This document shows, piece after piece, positions 1 through 8,303 of a stretch of DNA of 48,721 bases. Position 1 is the stretch's first letter. Every line of letters begins with the position of its first letter. Source of the stretch: Propionibacteriaceae bacterium UBA6238 (GTDB taxonomy: Bacteria; Actinomycetota; Actinomycetes; Propionibacteriales; Propionibacteriaceae); the NCBI GenBank assembly GCA_002441465.1, contig DJWE01000049.1, positions 93,399 to 142,119 of the forward strand. Direction: 5' to 3'. The position numbers and the translations under genes were made by a program. The notes beneath the pieces were generated by a model. That model did no database searches. It saw only the letters and a program-made list of their open reading frames with translations, and was not told the DNA's origin.

Positions 1-492
1 CAGCTCCGCTTCCAGCTCCGTGAACGTGTCGAGGATCCTGACGATCTCCCGCTGGACCTCCAGCGGCGGCACTGGGACCCTGAACTCCGTAATCATCGGC
101 TTCCGAATGGATGTCACCGTGGCGCTGACCGCCTTCTGCAGAATGAACCGCTTGAAGTGCACGGCAAAGTAGTAGAAGGCGTACTTCGTGTCGATGTCGA
201 CGGGCCGCAGGTGGATCCGGTAGGCCCGTTGATGAAGCGCATACCGTCCTGAGACGTAGTGGAAGATCTCGCCGATTCCGCCCTCTCCCGGAATCAGTAT
301 CGCTTCCTCGTCGAACTGGTAGGAATCGGTCTGGAGAACTTCCCTAGACCGAACGTAGAACGGGTATGTGCCGGTCTCCGTGGCATCTTTTCGATCACTG
401 CTCCCGGTGCCCACGTCCGCCATGTCGCCGATCCGCCTGTAGGTGACACCGTCCGGGCACAGCTCCGCGACCAGGTCGTCGATGCGGCTCAT
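1..492 (-). CDS. hsdS: Type I restriction-modification specificity subunit HsdS (partial, C-terminus outside window)
   Basis: HsdS carries the target recognition domains that direct the type I methylase/nuclease complex to a bipartite DNA site. The frame begins with ATG at 492 and stays open to the window edge, giving about 164 residues. It shows one target recognition domain of the usual form: an N-terminal MSRIDDLVAELCP stretch, the DSYQFDEEAILIPGEGGIG strand region, then the conserved PVPPLEVQREIVRILD segment that opens the spacer helix, so the cut falls at the end of TRD1. Its ATG overlaps the stop of the upstream Mrr-like gene (ATGA, 4 bp), so the two are probably translationally coupled. 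The second TRD, and any hsdR, would lie to the left of base 1. The family call is firm; the DNA specificity cannot be read. Confidence 0.9.
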   Translation of the reverse strand, partial: MSRIDDLVAELCPDGVTYRRIGDMADVGTGSSDRKDATETGTYPFYVRSREVLQTDSYQFDEEAILIPGEGGIGEIFHYVSGRYALHQRAYRIHLRPVDIDTKYAFYYFAVHFKRFILQKAVSATVTSIRKPMITEFRVPVPPLEVQREIVRILDTFTELEAEL

Positions 493-1412
493 TCGAAGAA
501 GTCCTCGTCGATCTCGACGACGTGGAAGGTGTCCTTGACCTGGACGCCGACCCCAAAGCGGATCATCAGCTCGGTGAGCCGTGCGCCATCGATCAGGATG
601 AGTCGAGCGGCTGTGCTCCGGTCGGCGTACTCGATGGCCCCCTTGCTGTAAGTGCTGGTGGTGATGAAGACGCCCCGGTCGGCCTTGCCGATCAGAGCGC
701 CCACGAAGCCCTGGAGCTCTGGCCGTCCAACGGAGTTGCCGGCTGCGTAGCGCTTCGCCTGCACATAGACCTTGTTCAGCCCCAGCACGTCCTGGTCGAT
801 GATGCCGTCGATGCCTCCGTCGTTGACGAGCTGGGTCGCTGCAGCGAGACCACCGGTTCCGCCGTAGCCCATTGCGACCAACAGGTCGACAACGGCCTGC
901 TCAAAGAACGCCGGCTCCTTGCCGCGCAAGCGCTCGAGCAGTTCCTTGGCGACGGCTTCGTGAACCCGTGCGACACCTTGCTCGATCTGCTCAGTCGGGT
1001 CCAGGGTGGCCGGCGGCTTGTCGATGATCGGTGCGGTGACGTCCGGCTTGGCTGAGGGAACGTACGGGTGAATCGCGGAATTCGGGTCATCGCCCAGGCC
1101 TTCGATTTCACTCTCGGTCACCCCGCTCGGGAACCGCGCAAGTACCTGCCGTCCAGCATCCGTGATCTCGTAGTTGCCGCGTGAGGGTCGGGCGAGGGCG
1201 CCGACTCGCGCAAGGAAGGACAAGGCCCAGCCGATCCGGTTGGCGTACATCGGCTGCCCAGAGCTCAGGATCGTTGCCCGCTGGCTCTCGGTGAGGCCGA
1301 CAACATCTGCCGCTAGCGCGTTCATCTCTCGACGGCTGCGAGTCGAGCCGTCGCTGAGCACGGTCAGGCAGGGAGTCATGAAGCCCTCCCAGGTGGGCAT
1401 TTCGGCCATCAC
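489..1412 (-). CDS. Mrr-family restriction endonuclease inside a type I RM operon
   Basis: This 307-residue protein has a winged-helix-like N-terminal region (about residues 10-95, ending GNYEITDAGRQVLARFP), a linker, and a C-terminal Mrr-type nuclease domain (about 160-285). The PD-(D/E)xK core is visible: FFEQAVVDLL with E171, GGIDG with D202, and VYVQAKRY with Q218/K220. Mrr enzymes cut DNA carrying particular modified bases; the substrate of this one is unknown. The GTG start overlaps the hsdM stop by 4 bp, with a second possible start (ATG at 1409) immediately after, and its stop overlaps hsdS. It is thus translationally locked between hsdM and hsdS rather than being a neighbour. It may replace or supplement HsdR, whose gene is not in view. 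Confidence 0.88.
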   Translation of the reverse strand: MMAEMPTWEGFMTPCLTVLSDGSTRSRREMNALAADVVGLTESQRATILSSGQPMYANRIGWALSFLARVGALARPSRGNYEITDAGRQVLARFPSGVTESEIEGLGDDPNSAIHPYVPSAKPDVTAPIIDKPPATLDPTEQIEQGVARVHEAVAKELLERLRGKEPAFFEQAVVDLLVAMGYGGTGGLAAATQLVNDGGIDGIIDQDVLGLNKVYVQAKRYAAGNSVGRPELQGFVGALIGKADRGVFITTSTYSKGAIEYADRSTAARLILIDGARLTELMIRFGVGVQVKDTFHVVEIDEDFFE

Positions 1413-2977
1413 TCGGCTCCTTCCAGGTCGGCGACGATCGCATCGATTTGGGTGCGCAGCTCGGCTTGGCGCGCCACGATCCGGGCGATCTCAGCATTCA
1501 GCGCGGTGATGTCGACGGCTTCGCGAGTGTCCTCGGCTTCGACATAGCTGGAGACTGCGATGTTGTAGTCGTTGGCCGCGAGCTCCTCATTCGCGACGAG
1601 ACGAGTGAAGTGGTCGGCCTCGGCTCGGGTGGTGAAGGCGTCGAGGATCTTGGCCTGGTGGGCGTCGGTGAGCTTGTTCTTGTTGCCCATCCGGGTGAAC
1701 TCGGCGGAGGCGTCGATGAAGAGGACGGCGTTGTCGGTCTTCGACTTCTTCAACACGATGATGCAGGTGGCGATCGTGGTGCCGAAGAACAGGTCCGGCG
1801 GCAGCTGGATCACCGCGTCCACGTAGTTGTTGTCGATCAGGTACTTGCGAATCTTGCGCTCCGCACCGCCGCGATACAGCACGCCGGGGAACTCGACGAT
1901 GGCCGCAGTGCCATTGACGGCCAGCCAGCTCAGGATGTGCATCGTGAACGCCAGATCGGCCTTCGACTTGGGCGCGAGCACGCCCGCGGGGGAGTAGCGC
2001 TCATCGTTGATCAGCAGCGGGTTCGCGTCCCCGTCCCACTTGATCGAGTAGGGCGGGTTGGAGACGATCGCTTCGAAGGGCTGGTCGTCCCAGTGGGCCG
2101 GGTCGGTGAGCGTGTCGCCGTGCGCGAGGTTGAACTTTTCGAAGTTGATGTCGTGCAGGAACATGTTGATCCTGGCCAGGTTGAACGTGGTCAGGTTGAT
2201 CTCCTGGCCGAAGAAGCCCTGGCGCACGTTGTTCTTGCCGAGCACCTTCGCGAACTTCAGCAGCAGTGAGCCGGAGCCGCAGGCCGGGTCGTAGACCTTG
2301 TTCACGCTGGTCCTGCCGACCACGGTGACTCGGGCCAGCAGCTCGGAGACCTCCTGCGGCGTGTAGTACTCGCCGCCGGACTTGCCGGCCTGTGAGGCGT
2401 ACATGCCCATCAGGTATTCGTAGGCGTCGCCGAACAGGTCGATGGTGTTGTCGCCGAAGTTGCCCAGCGGCAGGTCGCCGATCGCGTCCAGCAGCTTGAC
2501 CAGCTTCTCGTTGCGCTTGGCCACGGTCGGGCCGAGCTTGGAGCTGTTCACGTCCAGATCGTCGAACAGGCCCTTGAGATCGTCCTCGGAGTCTGTGCCG
2601 ACCGCCGATGCCTCGATGTTCTTGAAGACCCGTTCCAGGGTTTCGTTGAGGTTCTGATCGCGCGACGCCCGCTCGCGGACGTTGCTGAACAGCTCGGAGG
2701 GGAAGATGAAGAAGCCCTTCTCCTCGACGATGCCTCTCATCGCGATCTGCGCATCGTCGTCGCGCATCTCTGGGTAGTCGAAGTCGGCGTCGCCGGCCGC
2801 ACGCTCGCCCGCGTTGACATACGCGGTGAGGTTCTCGGAGATGAACCGGTAGAACAGCATGCCCAGCACGTAGCTCTTGAAATCCCACCCGTCGACGCTG
2901 CCGCGCAGGTCGTTGGCGATGCGCCAGATCGTCTTGTGCAGCTCAGCCCGCTGAGCTTCCTTGGTGGTGGGAACCAT
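1409..2977 (-). CDS. hsdM: Type I restriction-modification N6-adenine methyltransferase HsdM
   Basis: HsdM transfers a methyl group from S-adenosylmethionine to adenine N6 within the site chosen by HsdS. The 522 residues match the family length. The N-terminal HsdM helical domain (about 1-160) includes WDFKSYVLGMLFYRFISENL. The catalytic domain has motif I DPACGSG at 230-236 and motif IV NPPY at 307-310, preceded by the typical GGEYYTPQEVSELL at 201-214. The ATG at 2977 follows an AGGAAG ribosome binding site. It is the first gene of the hsdM, mrr-like, hsdS operon. By eye its base composition looks less GC-rich than the genes to its right, as is common for mobile RM systems, but I have not computed this. 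Confidence 0.95.
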   Translation of the reverse strand: MVPTTKEAQRAELHKTIWRIANDLRGSVDGWDFKSYVLGMLFYRFISENLTAYVNAGERAAGDADFDYPEMRDDDAQIAMRGIVEEKGFFIFPSELFSNVRERASRDQNLNETLERVFKNIEASAVGTDSEDDLKGLFDDLDVNSSKLGPTVAKRNEKLVKLLDAIGDLPLGNFGDNTIDLFGDAYEYLMGMYASQAGKSGGEYYTPQEVSELLARVTVVGRTSVNKVYDPACGSGSLLLKFAKVLGKNNVRQGFFGQEINLTTFNLARINMFLHDINFEKFNLAHGDTLTDPAHWDDQPFEAIVSNPPYSIKWDGDANPLLINDERYSPAGVLAPKSKADLAFTMHILSWLAVNGTAAIVEFPGVLYRGGAERKIRKYLIDNNYVDAVIQLPPDLFFGTTIATCIIVLKKSKTDNAVLFIDASAEFTRMGNKNKLTDAHQAKILDAFTTRAEADHFTRLVANEELAANDYNIAVSSYVEAEDTREAVDITALNAEIARIVARQAELRTQIDAIVADLEGAE

Positions 2978-3229
2978 GTCTCGACTTCCTGCGCATCACC
3001 GCGCAACGCTCCTGCGGGGGTCGATCACGACCGTACCGCCGCGGCGGTGATTTGAGGAGCGTGCCTCGCGGACACGCGACCGCACATGACGAATGCTGCC
3101 GAGGCCGGGCATGAGCTACGGCGGCAACTCGGAAGCCCGGAACGCCGATGGCCGTGCGTGGAACGAGCCTGACTCGTCGAAAAGCGTTGGAGTCGGCGTC
3201 ACCCCTAGCGGGAGAGCCAAACTCGAGGG
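2978..3229. other. Intergenic region between hsdM and tRNA-Ala; no gene seen
   Basis: About 250 bases between the RM operon start and the 3' end of tRNA-Ala. The hsdM promoter must lie here, but no convincing -35/-10 pair was found. Short open frames cross it without ribosome binding sites or recognisable domains. If the RM island entered at the tRNA, one attachment site would be near 3230. Confidence 0.4.
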
Positions 3230-3302
3230 TGGAGCTAAGGGGATTCGAACCCCTGACCTTCTCATTGCGAACGAGACGCGCTACCAACTGCGCCATAGCC
3301 CC
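3230..3302 (-). tRNA. tRNA-Ala (anticodon CGC)
   Basis: Read on the minus strand from 3302 to 3230, the 73 nt fold into a standard cloverleaf. The 7-bp acceptor stem GGGGCTA/TAGCTCC has a G3-U70 wobble, the classic alanine identity element, followed by discriminator A. The D arm is GGCGC...GCGC. The anticodon stem TCTCG/TGAGA holds the loop TTCGCAA (anticodon CGC, reading GCG codons). The T arm contains GGTTCGAATCC. CCA is not encoded. A TAGGCT -10-like hexamer lies about 20 nt upstream (3328-3323). Its 3' end faces the RM operon. Confidence 0.96.
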
Positions 3303-3365
3303 ATGCCGTCAACAGCCCATCTAGCCTAGCATCCGGTCCGGTCGCGGACGAAACCGCCGGTCTGG

Positions 3366-3821
3366 TCAGGCGAGCGGGAAGACCAGGCGGGTCACGGCGA
3401 CCTCCGGGTCGGTGTCCGGGGGGCTGTCATAGAACTCCAGCATCGAATCGCCGAGCTCGACCTCCTCCATCTCCAGCCACGGCAGCAGCTCGGCGTAGCT
3501 CTCCTCCAGCTTGTCGTAGGGGCCGACATGGGTTCCCACGACAGCGCGCACCGCTGGGTGTTCGGCCGCGACCAGCCCGGGGATGTCCACGACGCGGTCG
3601 ACACCGAAGCCGATCTCCACATCGACCATCTCTCCGGGAATGCCGAAGTACTCCGCGTAGGCCGGGCCGAGCAACCGGACGCCGGCGTCGGCCGCGGCGG
3701 CGGCCACCTTCTCGTAGGTGGGGGCGAAGAGTTCGTGCAGCTGCGGGGTGGGGACGCTGTGGCGCGATCCGAGGCTCACCCAGGGGCCCAGATTCTCGAT
3801 GTGCGGATCGATTCCCGACAT
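3366..3821 (-). CDS. GyrI-like small-molecule-binding domain protein
   Basis: A 151-residue single-domain protein resembling the GyrI-like (AraC effector-binding, SOUL-type alpha/beta barrel) fold: LLGPAYAEYFGIP near 50-62, VDVEIGFGVDR, then THVGPYDKLEESYAELLPWLE near 103-122, which is the usual GPYxxLxxxYxxLxxWL signature. Such domains bind hydrophobic small molecules, alone or fused to DNA-binding domains; here there is no DNA-binding part. The ATG follows AGGAGGGG, a strong ribosome binding site. It is a single gene between tRNA-Ala and the divergent peptide-transporter operon. Ligand and role are unknown. Confidence 0.75.
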   Translation of the reverse strand: MSGIDPHIENLGPWVSLGSRHSVPTPQLHELFAPTYEKVAAAAADAGVRLLGPAYAEYFGIPGEMVDVEIGFGVDRVVDIPGLVAAEHPAVRAVVGTHVGPYDKLEESYAELLPWLEMEEVELGDSMLEFYDSPPDTDPEVAVTRLVFPLA

Positions 3822-3932
3822 GGTGACCCCTCCTGGTGAATCGGGCTGCCACCACGCTAGCCCTGCGCCGCTCGGGCGTCGAGGATCACGACACAGGCAA
3901 CGTCGGTCCCGACGGATCTGGGGCGAGCGGGT

Positions 3933-3969
3933 TGGACGGCGTCCATGCCCGGGACGGGTCGGCTATCCT
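3933..3969 (+). promoter_or_regulatory. Possible promoter/operator for the peptide ABC operon
   Basis: The 312-base gap 3822-4133 carries no gene. It has a good -10 hexamer TATCCT at 3964-3969 and, just upstream, a small palindrome TGGAC-GGC-GTCCA at 3933-3945. No well-spaced -35 box accompanies it. This would leave a leader of about 160 nt before the lipoprotein start. The palindrome may be chance. Confidence 0.3.
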
Positions 3970-4133
3970 TCGGCAAAGCGTAGCGACGCGTCGGGGGGAC
4001 AAACCCCACCCGGTACCCGCTGCCGGTGTTGGTTCTGTCCGGACGCCACCCCGCGTCCGCTCGCACCCTCAGCCCGCACCATCTCGGCCCAGGCCGGGAT
4101 ATCAATGCCGCCGGCCGATCCAGGAGCCAACCG

Positions 4134-5687
4134 ATGATTTTCCGCACCGCGATCGCCAGGATCGCCGCTGCCCTCGCCGCCGTGGTCGCGCTCGCCGCGT
4201 GCACGGCCACTCCTGGGCCCGGCGCCACGGCGACTCCCACGGAGCCTCAGCGGGGCGGCACCATCGTCTACGGCCGGGCCGGTGCGGTCACCTCGTTCGA
4301 CCTGAACAACGAGATCACCGCGAACAACGCGTTCGCCATCGACAAGGTGTTCGAGCCTCTGGTCTCCTTCGACACGACCGGCCAGATCATCCCGTGGCTG
4401 GCCGAGAACTACACGGTCAGCACCGACCTGCTCACCTACACCTTCGTTCTGCGCTCCGGCCTGGAGTTCTCCGACGGCACCCCGGTCACGGCGCAGGATG
4501 CGAAGTTCTCCCTTGAGCGACACCTGCGGGTTCAGGGCCCGTTGCCGCTGGAGGCGCCGATCAAGACGATCCTCGTCAAGGACACGCGCACCCTCACGAT
4601 CACCTTGAAGCGTCCCTACACCCCGTTCCTTTCCGAGCTGTCCGGGTTCTCCAACGGCATCCTCCCGGCCGACTTCGGAGGCCGCAGCGAGCAGGACTTC
4701 TTCAGCAAGCCGATCGGCACCGGGCCGTGGGTGGTGCAGTCATGGGATCCGAACGGCGACACCACCTTCACCGCGAACCCGAACTACTGGCAGCAAGGCA
4801 AGCCCTACGCGTCCAGCCTGATCTACAAGCTGGTCTCCGACGACACCCAGCGCATCCAGCAGCTGCAGGCCGGCCAGCTCGCCGGCATCGAGGACGTCGC
4901 TCCCGCCTCGCTTGAACAGTTGCGGGGCAACTCGGCGGTGACGGTCTCCGAGCTCGGCTCGTGGGAGGTGGAGCAGGTCTTCTTCAACACCCAGAACAAG
5001 TTCTTCGCCGACCGGCACGTGCGTCGCGCCATCGCCTACGCGCTCGATCGCGAAGGCATCACCCGGGCGACCACCTTCGGGGCGGCCGACACCGTGCACA
5101 CGCTGATCCCGTCGACCATCCTGTACTCCGCCCAGGTGCGGGCCCTTGACAACGACCCGGTCGCGGCGAGGCGTGAGCTGGCCGTGTCCGCCTATCCGAA
5201 CGGCTTCGCCGCCACCTTGCTGATCAACTCCGGCGACTCGGCCCGCGCCCAGGAGGCCCAGATCATCCAGGCCGCGCTCGAGCCACTGAACATCACGGTG
5301 AAGATCGAGCCGATCGAATTGAACTCGTTCCGGGAGCGGTTCAAGGCCTTCCAGTACGACTTCATGATCAACTCCGGCCAGTCCGACGCGCCCGACCCGA
5401 ACGGGCTGATCACCTTCCAGGCCGACCCGGACGGCTTCAGTCATTCGTTCTGGACCCACTACACCAATCCCCGGGTGACCAGGCTGATGCGGTTGGGCCG
5501 GGTCACGGCGGACGGGCCGGCGCGGCAGGCCATCTACACCAGGATCCAGCAGATCCTCGCCGACGACGTGCCCTACATACCGCTGTACAACCCGAAGAAC
5601 GTGGTGGCGTCCCAGGCGAACGTCCACGACCTGACCCCGCGGATCAACGGCAGCGTCTTGTTCCAGGACGTCTGGGTGCAGCAGTAG
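4134..5687 (+). CDS. ABC transporter peptide-type substrate-binding lipoprotein (SBP family 5)
   Basis: Extracytoplasmic binding protein of a dipeptide/oligopeptide/nickel-type ABC importer. The ATG at 4134 follows CAGGAGCC and starts a lipoprotein signal with lipobox LAAC, lipidated Cys at residue 23. The mature part (517 residues in all) shows family-5 hallmarks: RGGTIVYGRAG near the N-terminus, FEPLVSFDTTGQIIPWLAENY, FSDGTPVTAQDAKFSLER, and VRRAIAYALDREGI. An upstream in-frame extension exists but lacks a ribosome binding site and would bury the signal peptide. It is the first gene of the operon with two permeases, two ATPases and an amidohydrolase, suggesting peptides or amide-containing compounds as cargo; this last step is inference. 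Confidence 0.93.
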   Translation: MIFRTAIARIAAALAAVVALAACTATPGPGATATPTEPQRGGTIVYGRAGAVTSFDLNNEITANNAFAIDKVFEPLVSFDTTGQIIPWLAENYTVSTDLLTYTFVLRSGLEFSDGTPVTAQDAKFSLERHLRVQGPLPLEAPIKTILVKDTRTLTITLKRPYTPFLSELSGFSNGILPADFGGRSEQDFFSKPIGTGPWVVQSWDPNGDTTFTANPNYWQQGKPYASSLIYKLVSDDTQRIQQLQAGQLAGIEDVAPASLEQLRGNSAVTVSELGSWEVEQVFFNTQNKFFADRHVRRAIAYALDREGITRATTFGAADTVHTLIPSTILYSAQVRALDNDPVAARRELAVSAYPNGFAATLLINSGDSARAQEAQIIQAALEPLNITVKIEPIELNSFRERFKAFQYDFMINSGQSDAPDPNGLITFQADPDGFSHSFWTHYTNPRVTRLMRLGRVTADGPARQAIYTRIQQILADDVPYIPLYNPKNVVASQANVHDLTPRINGSVLFQDVWVQQ

Positions 5688-5773
5688 CCGGTTTCGCCGG
5701 GCCCCGGCGGAGGAGGCGTTCGCACCTCAGGGATCGGGGAGCGAACGGTCGCCGGTGGGGGAGAATCGGGGCC

Positions 5774-6706
5774 ATGCGCTGGTTGGGACGCTCGCTGCTC
5801 TCCGTCGTGCCCGTGGTGGTCGGCGTGGTGCTCTGCGTCTTCTTCCTGCTCCGGATCGTGCCGGGGGATCCGGCGGCCATGATTCTGGGCGACCAGGCGA
5901 CTGAGGCGTCGATCGAGGCGCTGCGCCAGCGGTTGGGGCTCGATCTGCCCCTTGGCACGCAACTGTGGAACTGGCTGGTCGGGATCTTCACCCGCGGCGA
6001 CATCGGGACGTCCCTGGTCACGGCCCAGCCCGTGTTCGAGCTGGTCTGGTCCCGGGCGGCGATCACGGCGGGACTCGTCCTGGTCAGCGTGGTGTTCACC
6101 GTGGTGCTGGCCGTTCCGCTGGCCTTGGTCGCCGCGAGTCACGCCGACGGCTGGCTGGACCAGCTCGTCCGGGTCGTGCCCACCATCGGCATGGCGATGC
6201 CGGCCTTCTGGGTCGGCCTGTTGCTGATCCTCGTCTTCGGAGTGAACCTGCACTGGCTGCCGGTGGGTGGCGTCGGCACCGGTCCCGGCGAGCCGTTGCG
6301 CAGCCTGGTGCTGCCCGCTCTCACCGTGGCGCTGGGCATGTCCCCGCCGCTGGTGCGTTCGCTACGCGAGCAGCTGCTCGAAGTGCTGGACGCCGACTTC
6401 GTGGTCACCCTCAGGGCCGCGCGCCTGCCGCGCTGGCGGATCGACGCGCACGTCCTTCGTAACGCGGCCGTGCCGACGGTGTCACTGCTCGGCCTGAACG
6501 TCGCGTACCTGATCGGGGGCACCTTGGTGATCGAGAAGGTGTTCGCGATCAACGGGATGGGTGCGCTGCTGTTCTCCTCGATCAGCTCGCGGGACTTCCC
6601 CGTCGTGCAGGGCATCGCCTTGGTGCTGGCGCTGGTCGTCGTGGTCGTCTCGCTGCTCACCGAGGCTGTGGTGGCCCTGCTCGACCCGAGGGTCCGGACG
6701 GCATGA
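5774..6706 (+). CDS. Peptide ABC transporter permease, DppB/OppB type
   Basis: A 310-residue inner-membrane permease with about six transmembrane segments. The DppB signature is present: N-terminal LLRIVPGDPAAMILGDQAT followed by EALRQRLGLDLPLGTQLWNWL. The coupling-loop region near 207-225 (DFVVTLRAARLPRWRIDAHVL) contacts the ATPases. The end is the typical FPVVQGIALVLALVVVVVSLLTE. The start ATG at 5774 lies 86 nt after the binding-protein gene. Its stop overlaps the next permease by 4 bp (ATGA). Confidence 0.93.
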   Translation: MRWLGRSLLSVVPVVVGVVLCVFFLLRIVPGDPAAMILGDQATEASIEALRQRLGLDLPLGTQLWNWLVGIFTRGDIGTSLVTAQPVFELVWSRAAITAGLVLVSVVFTVVLAVPLALVAASHADGWLDQLVRVVPTIGMAMPAFWVGLLLILVFGVNLHWLPVGGVGTGPGEPLRSLVLPALTVALGMSPPLVRSLREQLLEVLDADFVVTLRAARLPRWRIDAHVLRNAAVPTVSLLGLNVAYLIGGTLVIEKVFAINGMGALLFSSISSRDFPVVQGIALVLALVVVVVSLLTEAVVALLDPRVRTA

Positions 6707-7554
6707 CCGAGGTGACATCCGTCGCAGCCCGCCGTCCGTCCGCGCGCTGGCTCCGTCGTGCCCGCCGCACCCCCACCCTCGTGGCCGGCGCCGCGATCAT
6801 GCTCGCCGTGGTGGCCGTGGCCGTGTTCTCGCCCACCCCGTACGACCCGAGCGCGCAGGACCTCGGCAACGGACTTGCCGCGCCCTCGCTCGCGCACTGG
6901 TTCGGCACGGATCAGCTCGGTCGAGACATCCTCTCCCGGGTGATCGCCGCCACCGGAACCGACCTGCGGATCGCCGTCCTGGCCGCAGTGACCCCATTCC
7001 TGGTCGGGGTGAGCATCGGGCTGGTGTCCGGCTACGCGGGCGGGCGGATCGACTGGCTGGTCGGACGGGTGGTCGACACCTTCGTCGCCTTCCCGTTCTA
7101 CGTGCTGGTGATCGTGGTGGTGTTCGCGGCCGGGACGGGCGAGCGCGGCATCTTCGTCGCCTACGCCCTGGTGGGCTGGATCGGCTACGCCCGGGTGATC
7201 CGGGCCAAGACCAGGTCGCTGTGCCGCGAAGGCTGGGTCGAGGCCGCACGCGGCGGTGGGTTGTCCCACGTACGCGTGGTGGGCCACCACCTGCTGCCCA
7301 ACGTGCTCGCGCAGGCCGTTGTGCTGGCGATGACCGAGATCCTGCTGATCATGGTGGCGGTGGTGACGTTGGGCTATCTCGGACTCGGCGTCCAGCCGCC
7401 CACCCCCGACTGGGGCACGATGATCAGCGACGGGCAGCTGTTCTTGACCACCAAGTGGTGGGTGGCCACTCTTCCCGGCCTCGCCGTGGTCACCACAGGG
7501 GTCGGGCTATCGCTGCTGGGCGACGGGTTGGCCGATGTGTGGAGGCTCCGGTGA
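6703..7554 (+). CDS. Peptide ABC transporter permease, DppC/OppC type
   Basis: A 283-residue DppC-type partner permease. The N-terminal cytoplasmic stretch and first membrane helix (TLVAGAAIMLAVVAVAVFS) are followed by the family motif HWFGTDQLGRDILSRVI, several further helices, and the coupling loop EAARGGGLSHVRVVGHHLLPN near 182-202. It pairs with the preceding DppB-like subunit to form the translocation channel. The ATG overlaps the upstream stop and its stop (TGA) overlaps the GTG of the first ATPase, so the operon is translationally coupled throughout. Confidence 0.93.
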   Translation: MTEVTSVAARRPSARWLRRARRTPTLVAGAAIMLAVVAVAVFSPTPYDPSAQDLGNGLAAPSLAHWFGTDQLGRDILSRVIAATGTDLRIAVLAAVTPFLVGVSIGLVSGYAGGRIDWLVGRVVDTFVAFPFYVLVIVVVFAAGTGERGIFVAYALVGWIGYARVIRAKTRSLCREGWVEAARGGGLSHVRVVGHHLLPNVLAQAVVLAMTEILLIMVAVVTLGYLGLGVQPPTPDWGTMISDGQLFLTTKWWVATLPGLAVVTTGVGLSLLGDGLADVWRLR

Positions 7555-8303
7555 CCGGCACCGGCAGGCTGGCCGTCGACGACCTGCGCGTGGCGGGGGA
7601 GACCGAGCTGCTGCACGGGATCAGCCTCGCGGTCGCGCCCGGCGAGGCGGTGGGCGTCGTGGGCGAATCGGGTTCCGGCAAGAGCCTCACCCTGCGTGCG
7701 GTGATGGGGCTGCTCCCGCGCGGCCTGCGGGTGAGCGGGGGACGGATCCGGGTGGACGGCACGGCCGCCATGGTCTTCCAGGACCCGCTCAGCTTCCTCG
7801 ATCCGCTGGCCCGGGTGGGCAGCCAGGTCGCCGAGGTCTGCCGGACGGTGCACCGAGGCTCGCCTCGGGCGTCCAGGACGCGGGCGCTGGAGCTGCTCGA
7901 GTCCGTCCGGCTGCCGGACGCTGCGGTGCTGGCCCGGCGCTACCCGCACCAGCTGTCCGGCGGGCAGCGCCAGCGGGTGCTGATCGCCCTGGCCCTGGCA
8001 CGGGAACCCGACCTGCTGTTGTGTGACGAGCCCACCACGGCACTGGACGTGACCGTGCAGCGCGAAGTACTCGACCTGATCGCCCGGCTGCGAGCCGAGC
8101 GGGGACTCTCGGTGCTGTTCGTCAGCCACGACCTCGCGGTGGTGGCCCAGGTCTGCGAACGGGTCGTGGTGATGCGCGAGGGACGGGTGGTCGACGGCGG
8201 CGCCACCGTCGACCTGGTCACCCGTCCCACCAGCGACGATGTCCGAGCCCTGGTGGACGCGGTGCTGCCGCTGCCCGTTCTCGCCGGAGGCAGCGATGAG
8301 TGA
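7551..8303 (+). CDS. Peptide ABC transporter ATPase, DppD/OppD type
   Basis: An ABC ATPase of 250 residues energising peptide uptake. Walker A GESGSGKS at 38-45, signature LSGGQ at 135-139, Walker B LLLCDE at 155-160, and the switch histidine in FVSHD are all intact. I chose the GTG at 7551 because it overlaps the permease stop (GTGA) and starts where homologous ATPases begin; the same frame is open far upstream but reads through the two permease genes in another frame. It is shorter than typical DppD (about 320 residues), lacking most of the C-terminal oligopeptide/dipeptide extension. Confidence 0.92.
   Translation: MTGTGRLAVDDLRVAGETELLHGISLAVAPGEAVGVVGESGSGKSLTLRAVMGLLPRGLRVSGGRIRVDGTAAMVFQDPLSFLDPLARVGSQVAEVCRTVHRGSPRASRTRALELLESVRLPDAAVLARRYPHQLSGGQRQRVLIALALAREPDLLLCDEPTTALDVTVQREVLDLIARLRAERGLSVLFVSHDLAVVAQVCERVVVMREGRVVDGGATVDLVTRPTSDDVRALVDAVLPLPVLAGGSDE

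Noticed and set aside
3933..3945. TGGAC-GGC-GTCCA palindrome as a firm operator for the peptide operon
   Set aside because: It occurs once, arms are only 5 bp, and there is no local regulator gene other than the GyrI-like protein, which lacks a DNA-binding domain. It is kept only as a weak possibility in the promoter entry.
6561..7550. Long upstream extension of the DppD-type ATPase frame
   Set aside because: It overlaps both permease genes in another phase and shows only Arg-rich shadow sequence; the ATPase fold begins at the GTG at 7551.
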